Assembly: GCF_009912395.1 (NCBI RefSeq)
Contig: NZ_WNDO01000026.1
Span: 1-64,000 of the forward strand
Direction: 5' to 3'
Source of the DNA: Luteibacter sp.
GTDB taxonomy: Bacteria; Pseudomonadota; Gammaproteobacteria; Xanthomonadales; Rhodanobacteraceae
DNA length: 64,000 bases
Made by a program: the position numbers and the translations under genes. Below the pieces are notes generated by a model. The model searched no databases and had not been told where the DNA came from. It saw only the letters and a program-made list of their open reading frames with translations. Positions 7,724 to 15,524 of this stretch are shown here, in pieces (the stretch's first letter is position 1; each line of letters starts with the position of its first letter).

Positions 7724-8779
7724 TCAGCGTGGCGCGGAGACCTGCGTGTCATCGAAAGCACGCATCGCCGCGAGACTACGTCCGGCCGCGGCAATGGCGA
7801 TGCGCGCGTTGCGGGGATGCCATCCCAGGAGCTGCGTCGCCTTGGCGTTGTTGGTTCGCTTGGCATAGCCAAGGTCATGCACGAACGGTCGGACTTCCGC
7901 TTTGAAGATCGCCATGATCCGCATCACCCAGTCCGGAATGAGGCGGTGGGGTACCTGATACGCGGCCTGCCCGAGTTCGGCGCGCAGGATGTCGGCGATC
8001 TCCCGCATCGGCAGGGTGGGGCCATTCGATAGCAGGAAGCGTTCGCCGGCTGCCGCAGGGATGCTCATGGCCAGCACGTGCGCTCGCGCGACATCGCGGA
8101 CGTCGACGATGGGCAGGTGAAGGTTCGGTAGCCCTGGCATATCGCCCATGAGCATGCGCAGGATCACGCGGTTGGCGCCCGAGATGTCCGGTCCCATGAT
8201 CGGGCCGACGACGGCGACCGGCAAAAGCGTGGCCAACTGCATGCCATCGCCCTCCCTCGCGATGAAGTCCCAGGCGGCACGCTCGGCCAGGGTCTTGGCC
8301 TTGGTGTAGGCATCCACGCCCGGACCTTGCAGGTTGGACCAGTCGGCCTCGGTGAACGCGTGGCTATGGCGCGGATGACCCCAGCTCACGGCATGGAACG
8401 CCGATGTCAGCACGACGCGCCGGACGCCGGCCCGGCGAGCGGCGCGCAGCACGCGCAGTGTTCCGTCGTGGGCCGGTACGATCGCATCGTCTTCATGGTC
8501 CACATGTCCGGGAAGTACGGGCGACGCGACATGCATGACGGTATCCACGCCGTGGGTGGCCTCGGCCCATCCCTCGTCGCGGAGCAGGTCCGCCGTCACG
8601 AAGCTCAGGTTGCTGCCGTGAGGTACGCCGGCGTCGGTGAGTGACCGGCGAACGCGGGCTTCCTGATCGGGAGACCGAAGGGTGGCACGCACCCGGTACC
8701 CTTCCTGCAGTAGTTGAAGAAGGCAATGCCCGGCAATGAAGCCGGAGCCGCCCGTGACCAGCACGTGGACGTGACTCAT
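7724..8779 (-). CDS. NAD-dependent epimerase/dehydratase (extended SDR, reductase-like)
   Basis: The 351-residue protein is an extended SDR similar to dihydroflavonol 4-reductases and aldehyde reductases. It opens with VLVTGGSGFIAGHCLLQLL (NAD(P)-binding loop) and has the catalytic YTKAK (YxxxK) and a substrate-side segment TLLPVAVVGPIMGPD. I chose ATG 8779 because it has a GAGGAA ribosome site and starts right at the Rossmann strand, although the frame extends 37 codons upstream. The upstream AraC gene on the same strand ends 16 bases before this ATG, so the two form an operon. Confidence 0.85.
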   Translation of the reverse strand: MSHVHVLVTGGSGFIAGHCLLQLLQEGYRVRATLRSPDQEARVRRSLTDAGVPHGSNLSFVTADLLRDEGWAEATHGVDTVMHVASPVLPGHVDHEDDAIVPAHDGTLRVLRAARRAGVRRVVLTSAFHAVSWGHPRHSHAFTEADWSNLQGPGVDAYTKAKTLAERAAWDFIAREGDGMQLATLLPVAVVGPIMGPDISGANRVILRMLMGDMPGLPNLHLPIVDVRDVARAHVLAMSIPAAAGERFLLSNGPTLPMREIADILRAELGQAAYQVPHRLIPDWVMRIMAIFKAEVRPFVHDLGYAKRTNNAKATQLLGWHPRNARIAIAAAGRSLAAMRAFDDTQVSAPR

Positions 8780-8795
8780 GGGGTTCCTCAAGGGT

Positions 8796-9782
8796 TCAAC
8801 GAAAACCGGCGCCGTGCCGTGCACGCCATCGCAGTGGTGTCGTCCGCTCCCATGCTCGAAACGCTCGCGCGAAAGAGTTGGGTTCGACAAAGCCCACCAG
8901 CATGGCGATCGCGATCGGGTCCAGGTCGGTGTTGACGAGCAGACGGCTGGCCGTGATGCGGCGTACCTGGTCCAGTTGCGCCTGGAAGCTGGTACCGCAG
9001 GCGATCAGTCGTCGCTGGAGCGTGCGAGCGCTCATGCCCATGCGCGTCGCGACGTGGGCGAGGCTGGTGCGGCGACCTTCACTGAGTTGCCGCGCGATGG
9101 TCACGCGCAGGTCGTCGACCAGCGCGTCCGCATCGCGAGACTCGACGAGCTGGCGCTCAAGCCCGTCGATGATGCGGGTGAAGGCGTGCTCGTCGGCGCC
9201 GACGAACGGCGCATACAGCACGTCGATAGGCAGGATCATCGCATCGACCATCGCTCCGAACGTTACGGTGCATCCGAAGTGTTGTTGGAGAAGAGCGGCG
9301 TCGGCTGCCGGTCGCGCCAACTCGATACGGATCGGCGCCACCCGTCCTTCCGATCCCTGCCGGATCATCGCGGCCAGGGAGGCCATCGTGGTATCGACCA
9401 GAAGGCGCGGTACGCGCTCTTTGGCGTGTAGCCAGCGGTAACGCACGCGTATCTCGGTGCCTGCGGCCTCCACGTCCACCACTTCTGGGCAGGTAAGGCG
9501 CTTGTAGCGGGCCAGTGCCAGCAAGGCGCGCCGAAGGTCGGGGGCGTGGGTTGCCACGATGGCGGCGTGGCTGAAGCCTTCGGCGACCGCCCTTTCGCCA
9601 AAACGCAGCCCGGCCGAACGATCGTCAAGGAGCTCTTCGGCCGTGGTCCAGAGGCGGAAGAAATCCTCGGTGCCCAGCGACGGTGCCGGGACGACGCCGG
9701 CCTGTGCGCATAGCGCATCGAACGCGATGCCGGTACGCGCGAGGGCGAGGGGGGAGACCGGGAACGTCGAGGGCGATGCCAT
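8796..9782 (-). CDS. AraC-family regulator with arabinose-binding-like N-terminal domain
   Basis: The 328-residue protein has the long N-terminal domain found in OruR/ArgR-type AraC regulators (GIAFDALCAQAGV, FGERAVAEGFSHAAIVATHAPDL) and a C-terminal HTH_18 (VATRMGMSARTLQRRL and IAMLVGFVEPNSFARAFRAW). It lies just upstream of the epimerase on the same strand and probably activates it, a common arrangement for these reductases. The ligand cannot be deduced. Confidence 0.87.
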   Translation of the reverse strand: MASPSTFPVSPLALARTGIAFDALCAQAGVVPAPSLGTEDFFRLWTTAEELLDDRSAGLRFGERAVAEGFSHAAIVATHAPDLRRALLALARYKRLTCPEVVDVEAAGTEIRVRYRWLHAKERVPRLLVDTTMASLAAMIRQGSEGRVAPIRIELARPAADAALLQQHFGCTVTFGAMVDAMILPIDVLYAPFVGADEHAFTRIIDGLERQLVESRDADALVDDLRVTIARQLSEGRRTSLAHVATRMGMSARTLQRRLIACGTSFQAQLDQVRRITASRLLVNTDLDPIAIAMLVGFVEPNSFARAFRAWERTTPLRWRARHGAGFR

Positions 9783-9987
9783 GGGGCCAGCATAGGTAAC
9801 CTCATGGGGCGGAACAAATCCGATCGCGCCAACCTGCCTGGGGTGGCCGGCGTTGCCTTCAGGAGGACGTTACGGCCCTATGGACGCGGTGGATCCCCGG
9901 ACGCGGATGCTGGCGCTATAGTGAGGACAGGCGCCTCTCCGGTTAAAAGTCCGGGCTCTCACCCACAGAAGTGCAAGGGACTTGCTC

Positions 9988-10911
9988 ATGCTGGCTAAAG
10001 GTCGACGGTTGGTCATGCTCGCCTGTATCGCTCTTACTGGCGTGCATCAGGATGTATTCGGGCAAGGCGTAAGTCGGTTCGATCAGCTGATAGCGATAGA
10101 GCGCGCAGCGTCCACGGCGGAGGCTACAGACCGGTCATCGGGTTTGAAAATCACCCAGGCATACGAGAGGCTCTATCCCTTCGATCGAAAATCGGTCTCC
10201 CGCATGGATGGGGCGACCGCGCGGGAGGGTTTCGATGCCGCCGAGGTGGCGGCCTTCTACGGTAGCGATTCGTCTTACGTCGACCAGATGCATGCCTATC
10301 TGACTCGGCTCGAAACGCTGCATGCCGCCAGCGATCGACAGTACGCCAAAATGCAAGGCATCGATGTGATGCATCGGCGATTCAAGGACGCCATCGCGAT
10401 AGCCCGAAGCCATCCGGTCGAAGGCATGCAGTCCGTGCCGCGCGTTGAGGGCTGGGTGGATCAGGGTACCTCGCCATCGTACCTGGTGCCCTCCGATGAT
10501 CGTCTCTCCCTCCATTATGCGAATGCATCGCTGCACGGTCGGCAGGTCATCGTCATCGCTCACCCGCTCTGCCACTTCTCCGTCAATGCCATGCATGCCA
10601 TGGAAGCGCGAGGCAAAGCGACGGTCGAGGCATTAAAGCGCATGCGCTGGATGACGCCGCCAGAGATGAATCTGTCCCTCACTGCCATCACCGGGTGGAA
10701 TCGCGACCATCCTGAAGCGGCCATGGCCTTGGCTACACGGTTGTCGGATTGGCCCATACTCGACGACTGGAAGACCCCGACGTTTTACTTCATGGAAGAC
10801 GGCAAGGTCGTTGAGAAGATTTCGGGATGGCCGCCTGTCGGTGGAGAGGAACGCTTTTACGCTACCTTCGACCAATGGACGGCCGGGGGCTCTGGCCAGA
10901 AACATCCATGA
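9988..10911 (+). CDS. Exported protein with a thioredoxin-like C-terminal half
   Basis: The N-terminus has a short hydrophobic segment (LVMLACIALTGVHQDVFG) consistent with a signal peptide. The middle is helical and unrecognised. The C-terminal part has a thioredoxin-like pattern: GRQVIVIAHPLCHFSVNAM, where a CxxC would be expected, and the later strand TFYFMEDGKVVEKISGWP. Only one Cys is at the active-site position (CHFS), so it is not a normal disulfide reductase. An AAGGGA ribosome site fits ATG 9988 rather than the TTG at 9982. The function is unknown. Confidence 0.65.
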   Translation: MLAKGRRLVMLACIALTGVHQDVFGQGVSRFDQLIAIERAASTAEATDRSSGLKITQAYERLYPFDRKSVSRMDGATAREGFDAAEVAAFYGSDSSYVDQMHAYLTRLETLHAASDRQYAKMQGIDVMHRRFKDAIAIARSHPVEGMQSVPRVEGWVDQGTSPSYLVPSDDRLSLHYANASLHGRQVIVIAHPLCHFSVNAMHAMEARGKATVEALKRMRWMTPPEMNLSLTAITGWNRDHPEAAMALATRLSDWPILDDWKTPTFYFMEDGKVVEKISGWPPVGGEERFYATFDQWTAGGSGQKHP

Positions 10912-10943
10912 TCGAGACGCCTAGCCGAACGTGTCCTCCCTGA

Positions 10944-12002
10944 TCACTTTGCGCCATGTGCTTGTATAAGAACGGACTGCCCTTTCGGGGCATCGAGTAT
11001 GCCGTTGATGGCATCCGCAATGGCATAGACATCGTTCCGGTTCTGGCTGGTCATGAGGATGATGGTTCGCCCCTTTGCGGGGAAAACCATCAGCAGCGCC
11101 TCGAAGTTGTGATCGTTCCCGTCATGCACATGTTTCACCAGCCGGTCGCCATCCATCTCGCCGTGGCCCAGGCCGGTCTGTCGCTTGGGGTCAGGGCTGG
11201 CCAGGATCTGACGCGTGCTTTCGGGTGTTATCAGGCAAAACATCGTGATGCAGTTGGACCAATGGAAAAGGTCATCCACGGTCAGCGCCGGCCAGCCCGA
11301 GAGATAGACCTTCAGGGTGTCCTGCGTGAGGTTAGCGCTGAACCCGCGCGCTACGCGCGGCGTGCCCTCGACGGGGTCGATGACGGCATCGGTGACCTTG
11401 GCCTTCGGAAAGACACGGCTTCTGACAAAGTCGTTGAAGCCCATGCCGCTGACCTTCTCGATGATCCGGCGACGCAAGAAGGTATTGTTATTGTTGTACG
11501 CGTAATGGGTCCTGGGCGGAAAATCGAGCTTCTCCAGCGCGCGAAGATTTCGAAAGGCATCGGCGTCGTTGTTCACCGTATTCCAGTCGATGTCAGGCAG
11601 GCCGCTCGTGTAGTGAAGAAGGTCGTTGATCGTGACGCTCTTCGACCAGGACGGAAGGTCGGGTATGAACCGGGACACGGGGTCGGAGAGCGACAGTTTG
11701 TGCTCCTGGGCGAGCATCAGTATCCCGACAACATCGAACTCCTTGGCGATGGAACCTATATCGAACCGGTCCGACAGGGAGAGCGGCACCTTGCGTGTAG
11801 CGTCCGCATAGCCAACCGCCCTGCGCAGGATCACCTTTCCCCGGTCGGCGACCAGGACATTACCGTTGAGGGTGCCGGTATCGCGTGCATGGTCGAGATA
11901 AGCATTCAGGGAGACCACCTGAGGCTCGGTGGCCATGGCCGTGCCGGAAAAGGTGGCAGTACATAAGGCCCCGAGGGCCACGCACGAGAGGATGAATTTC
12001 AC
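10944..12002 (-). CDS. Secreted serine hydrolase, beta-lactamase class C/PBP-like
   Basis: The protein has a signal peptide (ILSCVALGALCTATFSGTAMA) and then a class C beta-lactamase-type domain. The SxxK nucleophile motif is in DIGSIAKEF, and the tyrosine motif is in HYAYNNNN. Conserved blocks such as LLHYTSGLPD are present. The third KTG-like motif is not clear. Members are esterases, peptidases or transpeptidases in the periplasm. The GTG at 12002 starts just before the signal peptide; its ribosome site is weak, and the frame stays open to 12110. Confidence 0.8.
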   Translation of the reverse strand: MKFILSCVALGALCTATFSGTAMATEPQVVSLNAYLDHARDTGTLNGNVLVADRGKVILRRAVGYADATRKVPLSLSDRFDIGSIAKEFDVVGILMLAQEHKLSLSDPVSRFIPDLPSWSKSVTINDLLHYTSGLPDIDWNTVNNDADAFRNLRALEKLDFPPRTHYAYNNNNTFLRRRIIEKVSGMGFNDFVRSRVFPKAKVTDAVIDPVEGTPRVARGFSANLTQDTLKVYLSGWPALTVDDLFHWSNCITMFCLITPESTRQILASPDPKRQTGLGHGEMDGDRLVKHVHDGNDHNFEALLMVFPAKGRTIILMTSQNRNDVYAIADAINGILDAPKGQSVLIQAHGAK

Positions 12003-12079
12003 GATCGGAGCCCGGGCGGTTCGAGAAGCCCATTCGATGCGAACGGCCCGGGAAGGGTTTACATGAAAGATAGTGCGAT

Positions 12080-12412
12080 TTAGGGCTTGCTGGTATCCAC
12101 TGGCACGCACTTGGGCGGCGTGTAGATCGTTTCATCGCCAGCCATGCCAGGAATCTTGAGGTCCGAGCAGGTAAAGGTGCGGCCATCGCGCTTGATGGTG
12201 GTGCGATAGGTGAGCGTCTGCGGCCGTATGCTGCCCGGCGCGGTGCTCTCCAGGCTGTCGAAGGTCAGTTCGGAGGACGAGTGAACGCCGAGCGCGTCGA
12301 CGGTCTTGATCATCAAGGGGCCGGGGATCGGATCAAGGGACGTGTTCGTGGCGCATCCCGTCAGGGAAAGCGGTAGGCAAAGAAAGAGCCACTTGCTCTG
12401 CGTGGCGATCAT
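12080..12412 (-). CDS. Small predicted lipoprotein
   Basis: From ATG 12412 the product begins MIATQSKWLFLCLPLSLTGC, a signal peptide with the lipobox LTGC, so the Cys should be lipidated. The remaining roughly 90 residues have a Cys pair (FTCSDLK and PPKCVPVD) that might form a disulfide. No family is recognised. An ATG at 12436 in the same frame is also possible. It lies upstream of the serine hydrolase on the same strand. Confidence 0.65.
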   Translation of the reverse strand: MIATQSKWLFLCLPLSLTGCATNTSLDPIPGPLMIKTVDALGVHSSSELTFDSLESTAPGSIRPQTLTYRTTIKRDGRTFTCSDLKIPGMAGDETIYTPPKCVPVDTSKP

Positions 12413-12631
12413 TCGGGACAGTGGTGTCGAAGGCATGCGGCATGACCCTGATAAGAATGAGATTTTGTACATGGAGCTACATCAAGACATTGTCATGATG
12501 ATAATCGATGGGCGGGGTGGGCATATCTGGTTTTCGAGTATGCGCGCCATGCGGTCATTGCTATCCTTGGCAGCGCGACGGTGAGGCGTCGAACCCCAAG
12601 CACACGTCAAACCATGGAATCGGATTTACCT

Positions 12632-13228
12632 ATGAATAGAGGGTGTTGGATTCTTCATGGCGTTATAGGCGTGGCTGCTGCCACATGCGGTTCACCTGCT
12701 TCGGCCCAGTGGATATCGACTGCACCGCAGCCGCCGATAGAGAACATTTCCAGCATCATCCAGGAAAGGAAAAACACCCAAGTCTTCCAGGAGGCGGTGA
12801 CCAAAGCCGGAGGATGGAGGATCTTCGAAAAGCTTGGTGATATCACGGTCATGGTCCCCGACGACGATGCGTGTCGTATCGCGCAGGTCAACGGAAGCTT
12901 CAGTGGGCTTCACACCGAAACGGAAGCTCGTGACTTCGTATTTCGCCATGTCGTCAAGGGCCAGGTCAACCTGCAAAGTGTCGATCGGCCCAGGACCCTC
13001 GGCGTCATTGAGGGCGAACGCGTGATAGCGAACTGGGTGCCGGTCAGCAGTCCCGTGCAGTCGGTAAGGGAAGGGCAGGTTGCCTATGCGACCGCACTTT
13101 CGGGAGCGCCGCTTCCCCTCAGGGTCGAGAAAGGAAGCGCCTATATCGGCCGTGCCCGGATTCAGGGCGCGACGGGTTTTGTCGTATTGGGCGGTAGTGT
13201 CTTCGTCGTGGACGGGTGCGTTATTTGA
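12632..13228 (+). CDS. Exported fasciclin-like domain protein
   Basis: A signal peptide (ILHGVIGVAAATCGSPASA) is followed by a region resembling a FAS1 fold: NTQVFQEAVTKAGGWRIFEKLGDITVMVPDDDA matches the first box, and AYIGRARIQGATGFVVLGGSVFVVD matches the usual end of the fold (new-alternate text about a derived product). FAS1 proteins mediate adhesion or surface interactions. ATG 12614 is an in-frame alternative, but 12632 starts at the signal peptide. The last 8 bases overlap the convergent gene. Confidence 0.65.
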   Translation: MNRGCWILHGVIGVAAATCGSPASAQWISTAPQPPIENISSIIQERKNTQVFQEAVTKAGGWRIFEKLGDITVMVPDDDACRIAQVNGSFSGLHTETEARDFVFRHVVKGQVNLQSVDRPRTLGVIEGERVIANWVPVSSPVQSVREGQVAYATALSGAPLPLRVEKGSAYIGRARIQGATGFVVLGGSVFVVDGCVI

Positions 13229-13586
13229 ACTGAGCGAAGTCCACGGGCTCCTTGACGAAGTGGCCCGTGCCGGTCAGCACGCGTTCGACATCTGCGATCA
13301 CGGCGGTGTTGTTGACCTTCGCCGAGATGAAAAGACCCCAGATATCGTCGTCGATCTCGTAGTGGCCGCCAGGGTAGCGCCAGTAACCGAAGTAACGATC
13401 CTGGGACATTGCGATATGGGGATCGTCGAGGCCTTCCGGATGGCGGAGCTGGGTTGCGCCCAGCGCATCGCGCAGTATCAAGCCGATGTTGGGAAAGCCT
13501 TCTTCCCGGTGATCGTCCATGATCTCAACAAGCAACTCGCTACCGTGATACACCGGGCGAATCCTGAAACGGATGGCTTTGGACAT
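13221..13586 (-). CDS. Hypothetical protein (121 residues)
   Basis: The protein is acidic and soluble, with no signal peptide or membrane helix. It contains LLVEIMDDHREEGFPNIGLIL and DRYFGYWRYPGGHYEIDDDIWGLF. Its size, acidity and position just behind a short gene fragment (stop at 13595-13597) are like immunity genes behind toxin tails, but no family is recognised. It converges with the fasciclin-like gene and overlaps it by 8 bases. Confidence 0.55.
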   Translation of the reverse strand: MSKAIRFRIRPVYHGSELLVEIMDDHREEGFPNIGLILRDALGATQLRHPEGLDDPHIAMSQDRYFGYWRYPGGHYEIDDDIWGLFISAKVNNTAVIADVERVLTGTGHFVKEPVDFAQFK

Positions 13587-13594
13587 GGCTGCGC

Positions 13595-13702
13595 TCAGAT
13601 GTTGCGGTGATAGAACCGGTTGTCCACGGCCATGCGTGGAAACGTTTCAGACAGGGCATTCGGATCGATGGATACGACGCCGTGCTTTTCATGGAAGCGA
13701 CA
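13595..13702 (-). other. Short coding-like fragment upstream of the 121-residue gene
   Basis: The last 35 codons before the stop at 13595-13597 read FHEKHGVVSIDPNALSETFP then RMAVDNRFYHRNI, which looks like genuine protein sequence. The frame further upstream looks random and no good start is present. The stop lies 8 bases from the next ATG. It may be the surviving C-terminal tail of a lost gene. The assignment is weak. Confidence 0.3.
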
Positions 13703-14220
13703 CCCATCGGTATGCGTCGAAGCAAAAAAAGATGCAACGATAAGTTGCAAATTCCCCACGCACCTACAGACATGACGAAAGCGATCTGATACTTTCGCCT
13801 CGTTGCCTGTGGATCGGATGCAAAGAAGAAGCACAGGCAACCTCGCTCACCCCATGGGTGATAAGCGCAGCCGCCCGGGTGCTTGCAACACCCGAACGGC
13901 CACTTCCTCAACCTTTCACAACAAGGCTGAAGCAATGTCGAAGTCTACGTCATTCCCGTGTCCACCGCTTGGACGCGGCATTCCCCCCGACGATCATCGC
14001 CCGGCCCTGAGTCCTTCCGGACGCAGCTGACGCGCCTCGGCGCCCTGGCGATCACCTGCCTGTTTGCCTTGCCGATCCTGCCCGGCGCGTTGCCGTGTGG
14101 GCGGAAGGGGTCGCCTGACGCCGAATCACTGCGCTGGACGCCGGCTTCCCGATGGGGGAGGCACGGGAGCCAGCGCTTGTCACCCGAGCGATGAGGGGCG
14201 CGTCGAGAGGCGCGCTCCGG
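13703..14220. other. Long intergenic stretch with no supported gene
   Basis: Several overlapping frames of 60-80 codons exist on both strands but none has a recognisable motif, a good ribosome site and a sensible start together. A plus frame from about 13935 (MSKSTSFPCPPLGRG) ends after 31 codons, and another frame shows a hydrophobic stretch (ALAITCLFALPILPGAL). This could be a decayed gene, but I cannot support one. Confidence 0.35.
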
Positions 14221-14250
14221 GGTGTGGCACGGCTACAAACGTGCCGCACC
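14221..14250 (+). promoter_or_regulatory. Hairpin in the leader of the 14282 gene
   Basis: GGTGTGGCACG (14221-14231) pairs with CGTGCCGCACC (14240-14250) with one mismatch around an eight-base loop. It ends 31 bases before ATG 14282. There is no T run, so it is more likely a leader structure than a terminator. Its role is unknown. Confidence 0.4.
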
Positions 14251-14281
14251 TCGGGTCCGGGTACCCTGGGGAGATATCTCA

Positions 14282-14569
14282 ATGAACGCACCGAACGACG
14301 CCGAGCGGCTTGGCGAGGGCAGTTACGTGCTCGATCCGGAGGTCGGCCTGGATACCTTACTGGACGACGCGGGCGAATGGCTGGCGTATGCGGAAGGCAT
14401 CAACGAAGTGTTGGCCGAGTGCTTTGCCGATCTCGATGTACCGAACAGGCGCCATCTGATTCGACTTCTGGGTGCGAGTACGTTGCTGACGCGCATGGGT
14501 ATGCAATGCGTGGCGCAAGCAAAGGTGCGGCGTATCTGGGATGCGAAGGCCGTGCTGGGTGCGCAATGA
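14282..14569 (+). CDS. Hypothetical protein (95 residues), first of a coupled pair
   Basis: Starting at ATG 14282, the product is a soluble acidic helical protein (GLDTLLDDAGEWLAYAEGIN, then LIRLLGASTLLTRMGMQC). No catalytic motif is seen. The upstream GGGGAGATATCTCA may supply the ribosome site. Its TGA stop (14567-14569) overlaps the ATG of the next gene, so both are translated together. The family is not recognised. Confidence 0.6.
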   Translation: MNAPNDAERLGEGSYVLDPEVGLDTLLDDAGEWLAYAEGINEVLAECFADLDVPNRRHLIRLLGASTLLTRMGMQCVAQAKVRRIWDAKAVLGAQ

Positions 14570-14871
14570 TGGATCTACCTGTTGTTCCGATTCTCACCGG
14601 CGGTGTGGTGCTGCTCGCGGTGAACGTGATGGTCTACCTCGACCGCATGAACGGTCGTTCCCGGGCCTGCCAGAGCGCGCGGGATTTTTGCTATGTGTCG
14701 TTTGCTTTCTTTCTCGCCGGAACGTTCGCGTTGCTCGATCTCACGACGCATGCGTGGATCGATCCGATGACGAACGTGGCATTGGCCGTGCTCAAGGCAA
14801 CGGGCGTGGGCCTGGCATTGACGACAGCCTCGGCGCTCGGCTTCTGCATCGCCTCCCGCACACACCTGTAG
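14566..14871 (+). CDS. Small membrane protein (101 residues)
   Basis: Three hydrophobic segments are visible (PILTGGVVLLAVNVMVYL, CYVSFAFFLAGTFALLDL, VGLALTTASALGFCIA), so the protein is an inner-membrane protein. The ATG at 14566 overlaps the previous stop by four bases (ATGA). The TAG stop at 14869-14871 lies inside the first palindromic repeat of the array that follows. No family is recognised. Confidence 0.6.
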   Translation: MMDLPVVPILTGGVVLLAVNVMVYLDRMNGRSRACQSARDFCYVSFAFFLAGTFALLDLTTHAWIDPMTNVALAVLKATGVGLALTTASALGFCIASRTHL

Positions 14872-15263
14872 GAGCGCGCTTGCGCGCGATGGGGCTTGCG
14901 GTGGCCTGCATCGCGCGCAAGCGCGCTCCTACAAGAGCTGGCATGGGCAGCCTGCGAGGCTTGTCGTGCCAAAAACATCTGTAGGAGCGCACTTGCGCGC
15001 GATGGGGCTTGCGGCGGCCTGCATCGCGCGCAAGCGCGCTCCTACAAGAGCTGGCACGAGCAGTCCGCGAGGCTTGTCGTGCCAAAAACATCTGTAGGAG
15101 CGCGCTTGCGCGCGACGGGGCTTGCGGCGGCCTGCATCGCGCGCAAGCGCGCTCCTACAAGAGCTGGCATGGGCAGTCTGCGAGGCTTGTCGTGCCAAAA
15201 ACATCTGTAGGAGCGCGCTTGCGCGCGATGGGGCTTGCGGCGGCCTGCATCGAGCGCAAGCTG
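14867..15263. repeat. Tandem array of a 113-bp REP-palindrome unit (three and a half copies)
   Basis: Copies start at TGTAGGAGCG at 14867, 14980, 15093 and 15206, an exact period of 113 bases; the last copy is cut at about 15263. Each unit holds an inverted pair, TGTAGGAGCGCGCTTGCGCG and its complement ending TCCTACA, around a short centre (GATGGGGCTTGCGG..), then a 45-base linker. Copies differ at only a few positions, so the array is young. The same palindrome occurs at 16558 and 49127. Confidence 0.92.
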
Positions 15264-15267
15264 TAGT

Positions 15268-15524
15268 GGCCCCGGGGAGGCGACGAATCCTTTAGTTAAA
15301 GAGGCACTGGACGCGGTACCGAAAATATTCGTCCGCTGTTTCACGGTTGTTTCGGGGAAATCAACGCTTACAGCAACCTTCTCAATACCGGGACGAAGAT
15401 CCAGGGGGGGGCTGCGGCCGCCGTACGAGTGCCAGGAGGCTACGCGCTCAAGATATGGGAGGCGTGTCCTTCGTTCCGTTCCGTATCGGAGTATCTTGGT
15501 GTCAACCTTGTATCGCCAAAATGA
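15268..15524 (+). pseudogene. Remnant of a YwqJ-like deaminase toxin C-terminal domain
   Basis: Joined directly to the REP array, one frame reads SGPGEATNPLVKEALDAVP, and after a frameshift near 15330-15340 another reads PLFHGCFGEINAYSNLLNTG, then GGAAAAVRVPGGYALKIWEACPSF and SEYLGVNLVSPK with a stop at 15522-15524. This order (HG..E, GG..AVRV, ACPS) is that of the YwqJ-type nucleic-acid or nucleotide deaminase toxins found at the tips of polymorphic toxins. Two zinc-ligand positions appear changed from Cys to Phe. The delivery part of the toxin is absent. The stop overlaps the ATG of the next gene, as in toxin-immunity pairs. Confidence 0.6.

Noticed and set aside
14860-15270. A CRISPR array at the repeats
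   Set aside because: The repeats are 113-base palindromic units with an almost constant linker, not short repeats with different spacers, and no cas gene is nearby.
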